A DNA stretch of 64,000 nt from Desulfurobacteriaceae bacterium (GTDB taxonomy: Bacteria; Aquificota; Aquificia; Desulfurobacteriales; Desulfurobacteriaceae), in contig JALUGO010000007.1 in assembly GCA_027051905.1 (NCBI GenBank), positions 1-64,000 of the forward strand, read 5' to 3'. The notes below the pieces were generated by a model. It was given only the letters and a program-made list of their open reading frames with translations. It had not been told where the DNA came from and did no database searches. Below, piece by piece: positions 30,911 through 40,234 of the stretch. The position numbers were made by a program, and so were the translations under genes. Each line of letters begins with the position of its first letter. The stretch's first letter is position 1.

Positions 30911-32235
30911 AAAGGATAGCTGTAGTTGGAACAGGATACGTTGGGCTTGTCTCTGGAGCCTGCTTTGCCTACTTAGGCCACAAAGTTATAGGCCTTGACG
31001 TAGATGAGGAGAAGATAGAGAGACTCAAAAAAGGAGAAGTTCCTATATACGAGCCCGGACTTGACAGGATACTTGAAAAGGCCATTGAGAACGGGAACAT
31101 AGAGTTCACAACAGACTACGGCTATGCCGTTAAAAATTCAGACTACATCTTTATAGCCGTTGGAACCCCGTCCCGTGAAGATGGCTCTGCAGACCTTTCT
31201 TACGTTGAGAGCGCCTACAGGAGCATAGCCGAGCACATCTGCGAGGGAGACTTCAAGGTAATAGTCAACAAGTCAACAGTTCCCGTGGGAACGGGCCGCT
31301 GGGCAAAGGAGTTCATAGCCAATCTTTTAAGGGAGAGAGGGATAAAAGAGCCGGAGAAATGTTTTGACGTTGTCTCAAACCCTGAGTTCTTAAGGGAAGG
31401 AAAAGCTGTAGAAGACTTTATGAAGCCTGACAGAGTTGTAGTTGGAGCAGACAACAGAGACGTCGCAGGAAAAGTGGCCTCACTCTACGAAAAACTCCAA
31501 CCACCAATTCTCATAACAGACCTTCCAACGGCGGAGATGATTAAATATGCCTCAAACGCATTTCTGGCAACAAAGATCTCATTCATAAACGAAGTGGCAA
31601 ACATCTGTGAGAAGTTTGGAGCAGACGTAACAGTAGTTGCTAGAGGTATGGGTTTAGACCACAGGATAAGCCCCTACTTCTTAAGGGCTGGCTGCGGATT
31701 TGGTGGAAGCTGTTTCCCTAAAGACGTTAAGGCTTTGATACACACAGGAAAGACGGCAGGCGAGGAGCCCAAACTCCTTGAGGCGGTGATAGAGGTAAAC
31801 GAGAGTCAGAAACTGAAACCTGTTGAGAAGCTCCTGAAACATGTTCCGGACCTTAAAGGGAAAACAGTAGCCGTCTGGGGTCTTGCCTTTAAGCCTGAAA
31901 CAGACGACATGAGAGAAGCTCCGTCAATTCCGATAGTGAGGAGACTTCTTGAACTTGGAGCTACGGTTAAGGCTTACGACCCTGTGGCCCTTGAGAACGC
32001 CAAAAGAGTTTTCAGGGAAGACATTAAAAGGTTTGGAGATAGGCTGAATTTCGTTGAGGATAAGTATAAAGCCATTGAGGGAGCAGATGCTTTAATCCTC
32101 GTTACAGAGTGGGAGGAGTTTAAAGACGTTGATTTTGATAAACTTAAGGGCAAAGTTGTCATTGACGGTAGGAACCTCTGGGAACCTTCTGTCATGAAAC
32201 AGATATGCACGTATGAAAGTATCGGGAGACCGTAA
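30907..32235 (+). CDS. ugd: UDP-glucose 6-dehydrogenase family protein
   Basis: NAD-dependent oxidation of a nucleotide sugar to its uronic acid for surface polysaccharide. 442 residues: NAD-binding GTGYVGLVSGACFA at the N terminus, NKSTVPVGTG near 120, NPEFLREG near 160, the helix LVKYASNAFLATKISFINE-like segment near 215-235, and the catalytic Cys in GCGFGGSCFPKD near 264. GDP-mannose or UDP-ManNAc substrates are possible in this superfamily. TTG start overlaps the upstream stop, and its stop overlaps the next ATG. Confidence 0.9.
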   Translation: MKRIAVVGTGYVGLVSGACFAYLGHKVIGLDVDEEKIERLKKGEVPIYEPGLDRILEKAIENGNIEFTTDYGYAVKNSDYIFIAVGTPSREDGSADLSYVESAYRSIAEHICEGDFKVIVNKSTVPVGTGRWAKEFIANLLRERGIKEPEKCFDVVSNPEFLREGKAVEDFMKPDRVVVGADNRDVAGKVASLYEKLQPPILITDLPTAEMIKYASNAFLATKISFINEVANICEKFGADVTVVARGMGLDHRISPYFLRAGCGFGGSCFPKDVKALIHTGKTAGEEPKLLEAVIEVNESQKLKPVEKLLKHVPDLKGKTVAVWGLAFKPETDDMREAPSIPIVRRLLELGATVKAYDPVALENAKRVFREDIKRFGDRLNFVEDKYKAIEGADALILVTEWEEFKDVDFDKLKGKVVIDGRNLWEPSVMKQICTYESIGRP

Positions 32236-32858
32236 TGAACATAACCAGTAAGAGAGATACCCTGAAAAAACTCTACTCTCCCTTTGGGTGGGTTCTGGCT
32301 AAGGCTAACGTTTCACCAAACTTTATAACCCTTATGGCCGTTATTTTCGGAACGCTTTCTGCTGTTCTCTACTTTGCCGGCCATCCGGTTATTGGAGCTT
32401 TTCTCCTCTTTGTCTCCGGAGTTCTTGACCTGTGCGACGGATACGTTGCCGTTAACAACAGAAAGGCCACAAAGTTCGGTGCAGTTTTTGACTGGATAGC
32501 AGACAAGTGGGTAGACGGCTTTGTCCTTGGAGCTGTTGCACTTAAGTACGCGAGCCCATGGGTTGCTCTCCTTGCAGTTGTTTCAACGATGCTCCACACC
32601 TTTATAAAACCTGTTGCCTACGCTGAAATTGGCTATCAGCAGAGGGAGATTGGGAAGATAAAAGACCCACTTGAGAACACAGGCTTCTTTGGAAGGCCTG
32701 AAACCTTTATAGTTCTCTTTACTGCTTCAATCCTTTACCCCATTAACCACAAGGTTCTGGCCTACGGTATTGAGTTTATAGCCGTCATGTCTTTCCTCTC
32801 ACTTCTCCACAGGCTCTACTACCTTTACAAACGTTACGGGAATGAGTATGAGGTTTAA
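32235..32858 (+). CDS. CDP-alcohol phosphatidyltransferase family membrane protein
   Basis: A 207-residue protein with about six hydrophobic segments. The catalytic metal-binding motif reads DLCDGYVAVNNRK...GAVFDWIADK near residues 67-95: both DxxDG and GxxxDxxxD are intact, but the usual AR after the first half is A-V. The family includes phosphatidylglycerophosphate, phosphatidylserine and archaetidylinositol phosphate synthases; the overall look is closest to archaeal members. It lies between ugd and an archaeal-type riboflavin reductase. Confidence 0.78.
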   Translation: MNITSKRDTLKKLYSPFGWVLAKANVSPNFITLMAVIFGTLSAVLYFAGHPVIGAFLLFVSGVLDLCDGYVAVNNRKATKFGAVFDWIADKWVDGFVLGAVALKYASPWVALLAVVSTMLHTFIKPVAYAEIGYQQREIGKIKDPLENTGFFGRPETFIVLFTASILYPINHKVLAYGIEFIAVMSFLSLLHRLYYLYKRYGNEYEV

Positions 32859-32859
32859 G

Positions 32860-33522
32860 ATGGATAGACCTTACATTTTGATAGTTTCTGAAGTTACGAT
32901 AGATGGCAAGCTTACCCTAGCTAAAGGGGTTTCAAGTAAAGAGATAATGAAGTTGATGGATGAAGAGGCTAATAAATACCTTCACCGCATAAGGGCTGAA
33001 TGTGATGGGATAATGGTTGGGGCTAACACTGTTCGGATAGATAATCCCAACCTGACAGTTCGCTACGTTGAAGGAAAAAACCCCATAAGGGTTATTCCAA
33101 CCTCTTCAGGGAATATTCCGTTAGATGCTAACGTTTTAAATACCAACGTTGCTCCAACGGTTATTGCCGTTTCTGAGAGAGTTCCCGCCGACAGGATAAA
33201 AGCCTTTAAGAAAAAGGGAGCCGAAGTTGTAGTTGCCGGAAAAGAGAGGATAGACTTTGTGGAGCTCCTCAAAAAACTCAAAAGTATGGGAATTGAGAAA
33301 TTGATGGTTGAGGGGGGAAGCTCCGTCAACTGGGAGCTGATAAGAAACGACCTTGTTGACGAGATAAGGCTCATCCACCTTCCCGTTGTTGTTGGAGGAG
33401 ACGACGTTCCCTCTTTAACCTCTGGAGAGGGTTTTAAGACCCTTGATGCCGTTAAGCGGTTCAGGATAAAAAGGGTCTTTCAGTGCGGCAATCAGGTAAT
33501 CACTGAGTATTTAAGAAGCTGA
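32860..33522 (+). CDS. RibD-type pyrimidine reductase, stand-alone archaeal/fungal form
   Basis: About 220 residues of the RibD C-terminal (DHFR-like) reductase fold with no N-terminal deaminase. Signatures: PYILIVSEVTIDGKLTLAKG at the start, HRIRAECDGIMVGANTVRIDNPNLTVR near 45-70, and KLMVEGGSSVNWELI near 150. Stand-alone members reduce 2,5-diamino-6-ribosylamino-pyrimidinone 5'-phosphate with NAD(P)H in archaeal and fungal riboflavin synthesis. ATG at 32860 is preferred because GAGG lies at a normal distance; ATG at 32842 or 32848 are longer options inside the upstream gene. A bacterial-type RibD elsewhere is not excluded. Confidence 0.78.
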   Translation: MDRPYILIVSEVTIDGKLTLAKGVSSKEIMKLMDEEANKYLHRIRAECDGIMVGANTVRIDNPNLTVRYVEGKNPIRVIPTSSGNIPLDANVLNTNVAPTVIAVSERVPADRIKAFKKKGAEVVVAGKERIDFVELLKKLKSMGIEKLMVEGGSSVNWELIRNDLVDEIRLIHLPVVVGGDDVPSLTSGEGFKTLDAVKRFRIKRVFQCGNQVITEYLRS

Positions 33523-33523
33523 T

Positions 33524-34513
33524 ATGTTTAAATACGTTCTGAAGCGCTTGCTTCAGATGATCCCGATAGTTATCGGGATGACCTTTGTCTCTTTTGTTGT
33601 TATAAAGCTCGCCCCAGGAGACTACCTTACACAGCTTGAGCTGAACCCGTCAATCTCAAAGGAGACTATTCAGGAACTCCGCCGTCTCTACGGTTTAGAC
33701 CAGAACCTACTACTCCAGTATCTCCACTGGCTCAAAAACGCTCTAACGTTTAACTTGGGCTACTCCTTCGCCTACCACAAGCCGGTCTTAGACCTTATTA
33801 AAGAGAGGCTTTTAAACACTTTAGAGTTAACAGTTACCTCTTTTCTCTTCTCCTGGCTCATAGCCGTCCCACTTGGAATAGTTGCTGCCGTTTACAGAGG
33901 AAAGCTCTTAGACCGGCTTATCGTCTTTTTCTCCCTCTTTGGAATCTCCGTTCCCAACTTTTTCTTAGCCTTTATCCTCATGTATGTAGCTGCAAAAACA
34001 GGACTTTTCCCCATTGGAGGAGTTGTTTCTCAGAACTATGAAAGTCTTTCACTTCTTGGAAAAGTTTTTGACAGGCTCTGGCACATGGCAATTCCCCTAA
34101 CTGTTCTTGTTATCGGAAGCATTGCAGGTCTTCTCCGTTTGGTTAGATCTACAGTTTTAGACGAACTAAACAAAGATTACGTTAAAGTGGCGATGGCCAA
34201 AGGGCTTCCCTACAGAAGGGTGGTCTTAAAACACGCATTCAGAAACGCACTGAACCCGTTTTTTACACTCATCGGTTTTGACATAGCCAATCTCCTCTCT
34301 GGTGCTGCACTCATTGAGATAATTACAGCCTGGCCGGGAATGGGAAGGCTCATGTTTGACGCTGTAATGTCTCAGGATCTGTTTGTTGTTATGGGATCCC
34401 TCTACATAGGCGGAATAATGTTGGTTGTTGGAAACCTTATAGCGGACGTTCTCTTAGCTCTCAACGACCCGAGAATAAGAGAAAGGGAAGTGGAGGGTAA
34501 GGTTGGCAGGTAA
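33524..34513 (+). CDS. ABC transporter permease, DppB/OppB type
   Basis: A 329-residue permease with six hydrophobic segments. It begins with the family-typical MFKYVLKRLLQMIPIVIGMT. The coupling loop EAA-like region reads DYVKVAMAKGLPYRRVVLKHAFRNAL near residue 220, and the end carries NLIADVLLALNDPRIR. It moves peptides, nickel or similar solutes. It is followed by a DppC-type partner, overlapping by 11 bases, but no binding protein or ATPase gene is adjacent. Confidence 0.9.
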   Translation: MFKYVLKRLLQMIPIVIGMTFVSFVVIKLAPGDYLTQLELNPSISKETIQELRRLYGLDQNLLLQYLHWLKNALTFNLGYSFAYHKPVLDLIKERLLNTLELTVTSFLFSWLIAVPLGIVAAVYRGKLLDRLIVFFSLFGISVPNFFLAFILMYVAAKTGLFPIGGVVSQNYESLSLLGKVFDRLWHMAIPLTVLVIGSIAGLLRLVRSTVLDELNKDYVKVAMAKGLPYRRVVLKHAFRNALNPFFTLIGFDIANLLSGAALIEIITAWPGMGRLMFDAVMSQDLFVVMGSLYIGGIMLVVGNLIADVLLALNDPRIREREVEGKVGR

Positions 34514-35573
34514 GTTCTTTAACTTCCTTGTTTCCCTCTACAGGAAGAGCTCCCTTGCTGCCTACTCCCTCGTTTTTCTCATCTTCCTCTACTTCGTTGC
34601 TATCTTTGCAGACTTTATAGCCCCCTACCCTTATGACATCCAGTTCCGCCACCACCCCTATCAGCCCCCAACTCCAATCCACTTCTTTGACGAGAAAGGC
34701 CACTTCCACTTAAGACCTTTTGTCTACGGCCACAAACTTATTGACCCTGTAGATAAGCTCTACACGGTTGACTATTCAAAGAAGTATCCGGTTGACTTCT
34801 TCGTTAGAGGCTATCCCCACTACCTGTTTGGCTTCATAAAGACAGATATCCACCTCTTTGGGGTTAAAGGTGGAGGTCACGTCTTCATTTTCGGAACGGA
34901 CAGGCTTGGCAGAGACATCTTCTCAAGGCTTGTATACGGAACCCGAATCTCTCTGACTGTTGGCCTTGTTGGTGTTGCCATTTCGTTTACTCTGGGGCTT
35001 TTAATAGGCGGAACTGCCGGTTATTTTGGTGGAGTGATTGATACTGTCATAATGAGGCTTGTTGAGATACTGATGGCTTTTCCGGCATTCTACCTGATGC
35101 TTGCCCTAAGGTCTATGTTTCCCGTGGATATGCCAAGCGTTCTGGTCTTTATCGTTATTGTGGCAATCCTTTCACTCATCGGCTGGGCAGGGCTTTCAAG
35201 GGTTATAAGAGGGATGGTTCTCTCTATCAGGGAACTTGATTACGTAAAATTTGCAAGGGTTCTCGGCGGAAGTCACCTCTACATAATATTAAAGCATGTT
35301 ATACCTTCTACCTACTCCTACGTTATAATTGCCGCAACTTTAAGTATTCCGGGCTACATTTTGGGAGAGGCCGCATTAAGCCTTATAGGCCTTGGTGTTC
35401 AGGAGCCGTTTCCTTCCTGGGGAAACATGCTCTCCGAGGCCAGTAACGTTCACGTTCTTTCGGCTTACCCCTGGGTTCTTGTGCCAGGTATTGCAATCTC
35501 TTTAGTTATTATTGCCTTTAATCTTTTAGGAGACGGACTGAGAGACTACTTTGACGTAAAGTTAGAGAGGTGA
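34503..35573 (+). CDS. ABC transporter permease, DppC/OppC type
   Basis: A 356-residue partner permease. Residues about 20-40 form the first helix. A periplasmic insert of about 90 residues follows (HFFDEKGHFHLRP, GFIKTDIHLFGVKGG), longer than in typical DppC. The FGTDRLGRDIFSRLVYGTRISL entry motif and the coupling loop LDYVKFARVLGGSHLYIILKHVIP come next, and the protein ends LLGDGLRDYFD. TTG start at 34503 with GGAGGGTA upstream. The insert has aromatic and His residues and could help substrate docking. Confidence 0.88.
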   Translation: MAGKFFNFLVSLYRKSSLAAYSLVFLIFLYFVAIFADFIAPYPYDIQFRHHPYQPPTPIHFFDEKGHFHLRPFVYGHKLIDPVDKLYTVDYSKKYPVDFFVRGYPHYLFGFIKTDIHLFGVKGGGHVFIFGTDRLGRDIFSRLVYGTRISLTVGLVGVAISFTLGLLIGGTAGYFGGVIDTVIMRLVEILMAFPAFYLMLALRSMFPVDMPSVLVFIVIVAILSLIGWAGLSRVIRGMVLSIRELDYVKFARVLGGSHLYIILKHVIPSTYSYVIIAATLSIPGYILGEAALSLIGLGVQEPFPSWGNMLSEASNVHVLSAYPWVLVPGIAISLVIIAFNLLGDGLRDYFDVKLER

Positions 35574-35574
35574 G

Positions 35575-36651
35575 ATGCTCTACCTTTTGCTCTACAAAGC
35601 CCTTGGAATAACGCTCTTTAAATACATAACATTCAGGAGCATCTACGCAGCCCTCACTGCAATGTTCGTCGGCTTTTTCCTCTATCCCTACTTTGAGAAG
35701 AAGCTGAAAGATTTGCAGTTCAGACAGACAATTAAGGAGTATCTGCCCGAAACCCATAAGAAAAAGCAGGTTCCAACTATGGGAGGGCTTCTCATCATAA
35801 CGGCCCTTCTTCTCTCAATTCTCCTCTGGAACAATCTTTTAAACAGGTTCATCTGGGTGGTTATCTTTGTTATTGTAGGCTTTGGAGTTATAGGGTTTAT
35901 AGACGACTACGTTAAGGCTAAACTCAAAAACCCTGAGGGGATTCCTGAAAAGGCCAAATTCCTTTCCCAGCTTTTCCTTGCAACAGCAGTAGCACTTTTT
36001 CTCTACTTTTCCGGTTTCTCCACAGAGCTCTACTTCCCCGTCTTTAAAAACCTCCACTTTGACCTTGGCTGGTTCTTTATTCCCTGGGCAGTTTTCATCA
36101 TTGTTGGAGCCTCAAACGCCGTTAATATAACAGACGGCCTAGATGGTCTTGCAATTGGCCCTGTTATCACTACTGCCTTGGTCTTTACCGTTTTTGCTTA
36201 TGTTGCAGGAAACGTAAAACTTGCAACTTACCTCCACATCCCTTACGTTCCCGGTGCAGGAGAGCTTGCCATCGTCTGTTCTGCTCTGATAGGGGCTTCT
36301 CTTGCGTTTTTGTGGTTTAATGCTTACCCTGCTGAGGTTTTTATGGGAGATGTGGGTTCGCTTTCGATGGGAGCTCTCCTTGGAACTGTTGCTCTGCTAA
36401 CAAAGCAAGAGTTTATTCTTGCAATTGCTGGAGGTATATTCGTTCTCGAAACATGTTCTGTAATTATCCAGCGCTACTACTTTAAATACACAAAGAAGAA
36501 GTATGGCAAAGGCAAAAGGATTTTTAAGATGGCACCTCTTCATCACCATTTTGAGAAGATGGGATGGGAAGAGCCGAAAATTACTGTTCGTTTCTGGATA
36601 ATTTCTGTTATTCTCGCTCTTCTTTCTCTGAGTATGTTGAAGATTCGCTGA
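35575..36651 (+). CDS. mraY: phospho-N-acetylmuramoyl-pentapeptide transferase
   Basis: Makes lipid I at the inner membrane during peptidoglycan synthesis. The 358-residue protein has about ten membrane segments. Catalytic loops are visible: KKKQVPTMGG, GFIDDYVK (Asp pair, near residue 105), NAVNITDGLDGLAIG (near 180), MGDVGSLSMGA (near 258) and APLHHHFEKMGW (HHH, near 320). It starts one base after the permease stop, outside any mur/fts cluster. The 3' end overlaps a convergent ArsR-like gene by 44 bases. Confidence 0.96.
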   Translation: MLYLLLYKALGITLFKYITFRSIYAALTAMFVGFFLYPYFEKKLKDLQFRQTIKEYLPETHKKKQVPTMGGLLIITALLLSILLWNNLLNRFIWVVIFVIVGFGVIGFIDDYVKAKLKNPEGIPEKAKFLSQLFLATAVALFLYFSGFSTELYFPVFKNLHFDLGWFFIPWAVFIIVGASNAVNITDGLDGLAIGPVITTALVFTVFAYVAGNVKLATYLHIPYVPGAGELAIVCSALIGASLAFLWFNAYPAEVFMGDVGSLSMGALLGTVALLTKQEFILAIAGGIFVLETCSVIIQRYYFKYTKKKYGKGKRIFKMAPLHHHFEKMGWEEPKITVRFWIISVILALLSLSMLKIR

Positions 36652-36943
36652 TAGCGATTCCTGCAGCTTTAAGAATTTTTATTACGGATTTATCTTTTAG
36701 TCTGCATGGAGATTTAACGTTGAATCTGTCAACTTTCTCTATTATGCCCATTTCTCTGAGAATTGTTGCATGTTGTGAGAGGAGAGGTTGCGGAACTCCA
36801 AGTTCCTGTCTTATCTCTTTGGGCTTTTTGGGACCTTCAGCTAAAGATACTATTATTCCTATTCTTATTGGGTTTGAGAGGATTTCAAACAGCTTTGCGA
36901 AATTATCATATTTTTTATACTTTTTTTCGCAAGCTTCAGACAT
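36608..36943 (-). CDS. ArsR-like winged-helix transcriptional regulator
   Basis: A 111-residue protein with a winged-helix core: LFEILSNPIRIGIIVSLAEGPKKPKEIRQELGVPQPLLSQHATILREMGIIEK fits ArsR helix order (described at residues about 20-70), with recognition helix PLLSQHATIL. Cys pairs typical of metal-sensing ArsR (ELCV) are absent; Cys occurs near residue 6 and in SPCRLKD near 80. ATG at 36943 has GGAGG upstream. It faces cysE divergently and may control it; the ligand is unknown. The stop lies inside the end of mraY. Confidence 0.8.
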   Translation of the reverse strand: MSEACEKKYKKYDNFAKLFEILSNPIRIGIIVSLAEGPKKPKEIRQELGVPQPLLSQHATILREMGIIEKVDRFNVKSPCRLKDKSVIKILKAAGIAISESSTYSEKEERE

Positions 36944-36970
36944 TGACACCTCCTATCCTCAACAACTCAA

Positions 36971-36979
36971 TTTTAGCAT
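36971..36979 (-). promoter_or_regulatory. extended -10 promoter for the ArsR-like gene
   Basis: On the minus strand TGCTAAAAT, an extended -10 with hexamer at 36976-36971, about 28 bases before the start codon. No -35 is needed for this class and none is evident. Confidence 0.5.
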
Positions 36980-36993
36980 AGGAGCTTAAGGAA

Positions 36994-37644
36994 ATGCTGA
37001 AACGCTTAAGAGAAGACATCCAGACTGTTTTTGAGAGGGATCCAGCAGCAAGAAGTGTTTTAGAGGTTCTCCTCTGCTATCCAGGTCTTCACGCCATTTG
37101 GTTTCACAGAGTTGCCCACTGGCTCTGGGAACACAATTTAAAAACTCTTGCACGCCTTGTTTCACATATTTCCCGATGGCTTACGGGTATAGAAATTCAC
37201 CCTGGGGCAAAAATAGGAAGGAGGTTTTTCATAGATCACGGAATGGGAGTTGTTATTGGGGAGACGGCGGAAATAGGGAATGATGTAACACTTTACCATC
37301 AGGTTACCCTTGGGGGAACAAGCACTAAGAAGGGGAAACGTCATCCAACCATAGGTAATAACGTTGTTATAGGTGCTGGAGCTAAGATTTTGGGTCCTGT
37401 TAAAGTGGGAGATAACTGTAAAATCGGTGCCAATTCCGTTGTAATAAAGGATGTTCCTCCTAATTCTACTGTTGTTGGGATACCCGGTAAGGTTGTAAAG
37501 AGGGACGGAATAAAACCTACCAAAGTTGACCTTGAACACGGTCAGCTTCCTGACCCTGTTATGGAAACTCTGAAACAAATGCTTACTATTATTCACGATC
37601 TGGAGCTTGAGGTTAAAAGTCTTAAGAAGAAGGTTAAAGAATAA
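36994..37644 (+). CDS. cysE: serine O-acetyltransferase
   Basis: Acetylates serine with acetyl-CoA, the first step of cysteine synthesis. The 216-residue protein has an N-terminal helical region and a left-handed beta-helix of hexapeptide repeats. The signatures [31 protein letters not shown] (about residues 62-92, with catalytic His) and [28 protein letters not shown] are clear, though cited here in overlapping parts only. It pairs with the cysteine synthase at 15.2 kb. It is divergent from the ArsR-like gene, and its stop overlaps the next ATG. Confidence 0.94.
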   Translation: MLKRLREDIQTVFERDPAARSVLEVLLCYPGLHAIWFHRVAHWLWEHNLKTLARLVSHISRWLTGIEIHPGAKIGRRFFIDHGMGVVIGETAEIGNDVTLYHQVTLGGTSTKKGKRHPTIGNNVVIGAGAKILGPVKVGDNCKIGANSVVIKDVPPNSTVVGIPGKVVKRDGIKPTKVDLEHGQLPDPVMETLKQMLTIIHDLELEVKSLKKKVKE

Positions 37645-38654
37645 TGGTGAGAATTCTTATTCTGTTTTTTCTCTTTACTTTTAATGCTCTTGCAGTTGTT
37701 CCCGAGCCGGAGAAGGAGTATTTTACTGTTCAGATCGCTTCCTTCAGGAAGAAAGAGGATGCTTTAAAAGTCCTGAAGACTGTTAAGGATTTACCGTTTG
37801 CCCGTATATCTTACAGAGCTGGAAGGTATAAGGTTAGAATTGGTTTCTTTGGCTCTATTCAAGAAGCTAAGGACTTTGTTAAGAATGAAATAGAGAGCAG
37901 GATAGAAGATTACTATATAACGAAGATTAGATTTTCTCCCAAAAATGTTTTTTTTGCTGAAAAAAATGACTTTGCTTCTAATGAAAATTCCAATCATTCC
38001 AGTTCCGAGAAAAAGAATAGTTCACCTGAACCTGAAAATGAAAAAGTTACTTTGGATGTTTCAGGAGATGGTTCTGATAAGAAATGTAATGGTGCTTTGA
38101 ATTCAACAGAAAATAGTTCGGAGAGCTCCGAGTTGGAACTTACTGTTCAGGAAAATGAAACTATGTTGGAAACAGGCGACTTTTGCGAGGGAAGTTCTTC
38201 TGAAGCAGAGAAGGGCCTAGAAAATGTAACTTCTTCAACTTTAACAAAAGAAGATAAGAGGAAGGGAAGCAGCTTAGAGGATAGCTCAGATAGTAACAGT
38301 TATAACTTTTTTCTGGTTCTGGTATTGTTGCTATTTCTTTTTTTTGGGTTTAAGTGGAGAAAAGGAGTCCCTTCTAAAGATCTGGAGAAGATTGTTGTTA
38401 AACTTGCCCAGGAAGGAAAGTGTGAAGAACTGATGGAAATGGTTCTTCCACTTCTCTCTGTTCAAAGGGAGAACACGTTCCTCAGGAAGTCAGTAGCAGA
38501 CTGTTATTTAAAACGGGGCAAGCTTCTCGAGGCTGCTTCCTTTTATGAGGAGATTGGGGAAATTCTGGAGAGGAAGGGGTTTTCAGTTCTTGCAAGTGAA
38601 TTTAGGGAAAAAGCTGAAAAGCTCTACGAGAAAGAGTTTGGGAGGAGGGGATAG
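37644..38654 (+). CDS. SPOR-domain envelope protein with acidic linker and internal membrane helix
   Basis: 336 residues in four parts. A signal peptide (1-17) leads to a SPOR domain (about 25-95: YFTVQIASFRKKEDA, then YKVRIGFFGSIQEAKDF), a fold that binds denuded septal glycan. Residues about 105-215 form a Ser/Asn/Glu-rich low-complexity linker from an AT-rich stretch. A membrane helix (about 218-232, FFLVLVLLLFLFFGFKW) is followed by a C-terminal helical domain (about 240-336) with a TPR-like pair. Orientation suggests periplasmic SPOR and cytoplasmic TPR. It may act in cell division, but the architecture is not one I know. Confidence 0.72.
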   Translation: MVRILILFFLFTFNALAVVPEPEKEYFTVQIASFRKKEDALKVLKTVKDLPFARISYRAGRYKVRIGFFGSIQEAKDFVKNEIESRIEDYYITKIRFSPKNVFFAEKNDFASNENSNHSSSEKKNSSPEPENEKVTLDVSGDGSDKKCNGALNSTENSSESSELELTVQENETMLETGDFCEGSSSEAEKGLENVTSSTLTKEDKRKGSSLEDSSDSNSYNFFLVLVLLLFLFFGFKWRKGVPSKDLEKIVVKLAQEGKCEELMEMVLPLLSVQRENTFLRKSVADCYLKRGKLLEAASFYEEIGEILERKGFSVLASEFREKAEKLYEKEFGRRG

Positions 38655-38663
38655 TTCCCCTCC
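38644..38663. terminator. hairpin between convergent SPOR gene and ilvC
   Basis: GGAGGGGA (38644-38651) pairs perfectly with TCCCCTCC (38656-38663) around TAGT. It overlaps the upstream stop codon and lies just past the ilvC stop on the other strand. The T-tract is weak (GGGTTTATTT). Confidence 0.5.
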
Positions 38664-38668
38664 AGGGT

Positions 38669-39685
<1,017 letters not shown>

Positions 39686-39694
39686 CTATATTAA

Positions 39695-40225
39695 CTATTC
39701 TTTTTGTTCTCCAAAGGTTTCTCCGTGGAGAGCTCTCACCATTGCAACTCTTCCGGTTCTTGCCATTTCCCTTATTCCCATCGGTTTTATAAGCTCTAAG
39801 AAGGCGTCAACCTGTTCTTCGTCTCCGGTAAGCTCTACCGTGTAGGTGTCTTTTGAGACGTCAACAACCTGAGCTCCAAATATCTCAACTAACCTCATTA
39901 CCTCTTCTTTCTTCTCAGGGGTTTCAACGTTGATCCGAACGATGAGGAGCTCCCTGTCGAGCTTCTTCTTATCGGTTAAATCCCTGACTTTAAAGACGTC
40001 AATTATTCTTCTCAGCTGTTTAACTATCTGTTCTATCGTGTGCTCGTCTCCCTTTGCAACCATTGTTATCCTTGAGATTGTAGGATCTTCTGTGTGGCCA
40101 ACGTTCAGGCTCTCTATGTTGTAACCACGGGAGCTAAAGAGCTCAATTATCCTGGCCAGAGCTCCCGGCTGGTTCTCAACTAAAACGCTGATTATGTGCT
40201 TTCTATGATCGCACTTCCTGTCCAT
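39695..40225 (-). CDS. ilvN: acetolactate synthase small (regulatory) subunit
   Basis: Regulates acetohydroxyacid synthase by valine feedback. The 176-residue protein has an N-terminal ACT domain (HIISVLVENQPGALARIIELFSSRGYNIESL region, residues 10-40, with the allosteric Gly/Asn) and a second C-terminal ACT-like domain (RVNVETPEKKEEVMRL, YTVELTGDEEQVDAFL). It starts nine bases after the ilvB stop. Sometimes named ilvH. Confidence 0.95.
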   Translation of the reverse strand: MDRKCDHRKHIISVLVENQPGALARIIELFSSRGYNIESLNVGHTEDPTISRITMVAKGDEHTIEQIVKQLRRIIDVFKVRDLTDKKKLDRELLIVRINVETPEKKEEVMRLVEIFGAQVVDVSKDTYTVELTGDEEQVDAFLELIKPMGIREMARTGRVAMVRALHGETFGEQKE

Positions 40226-40234
40226 CTCAACCTC

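Noticed and set aside
37980-38300. AT-rich, low-complexity stretch as a non-coding or foreign insert
   Set aside because: It stays in frame with the SPOR domain before it and the membrane helix after it, and reads as a Ser/Asn/Glu linker.
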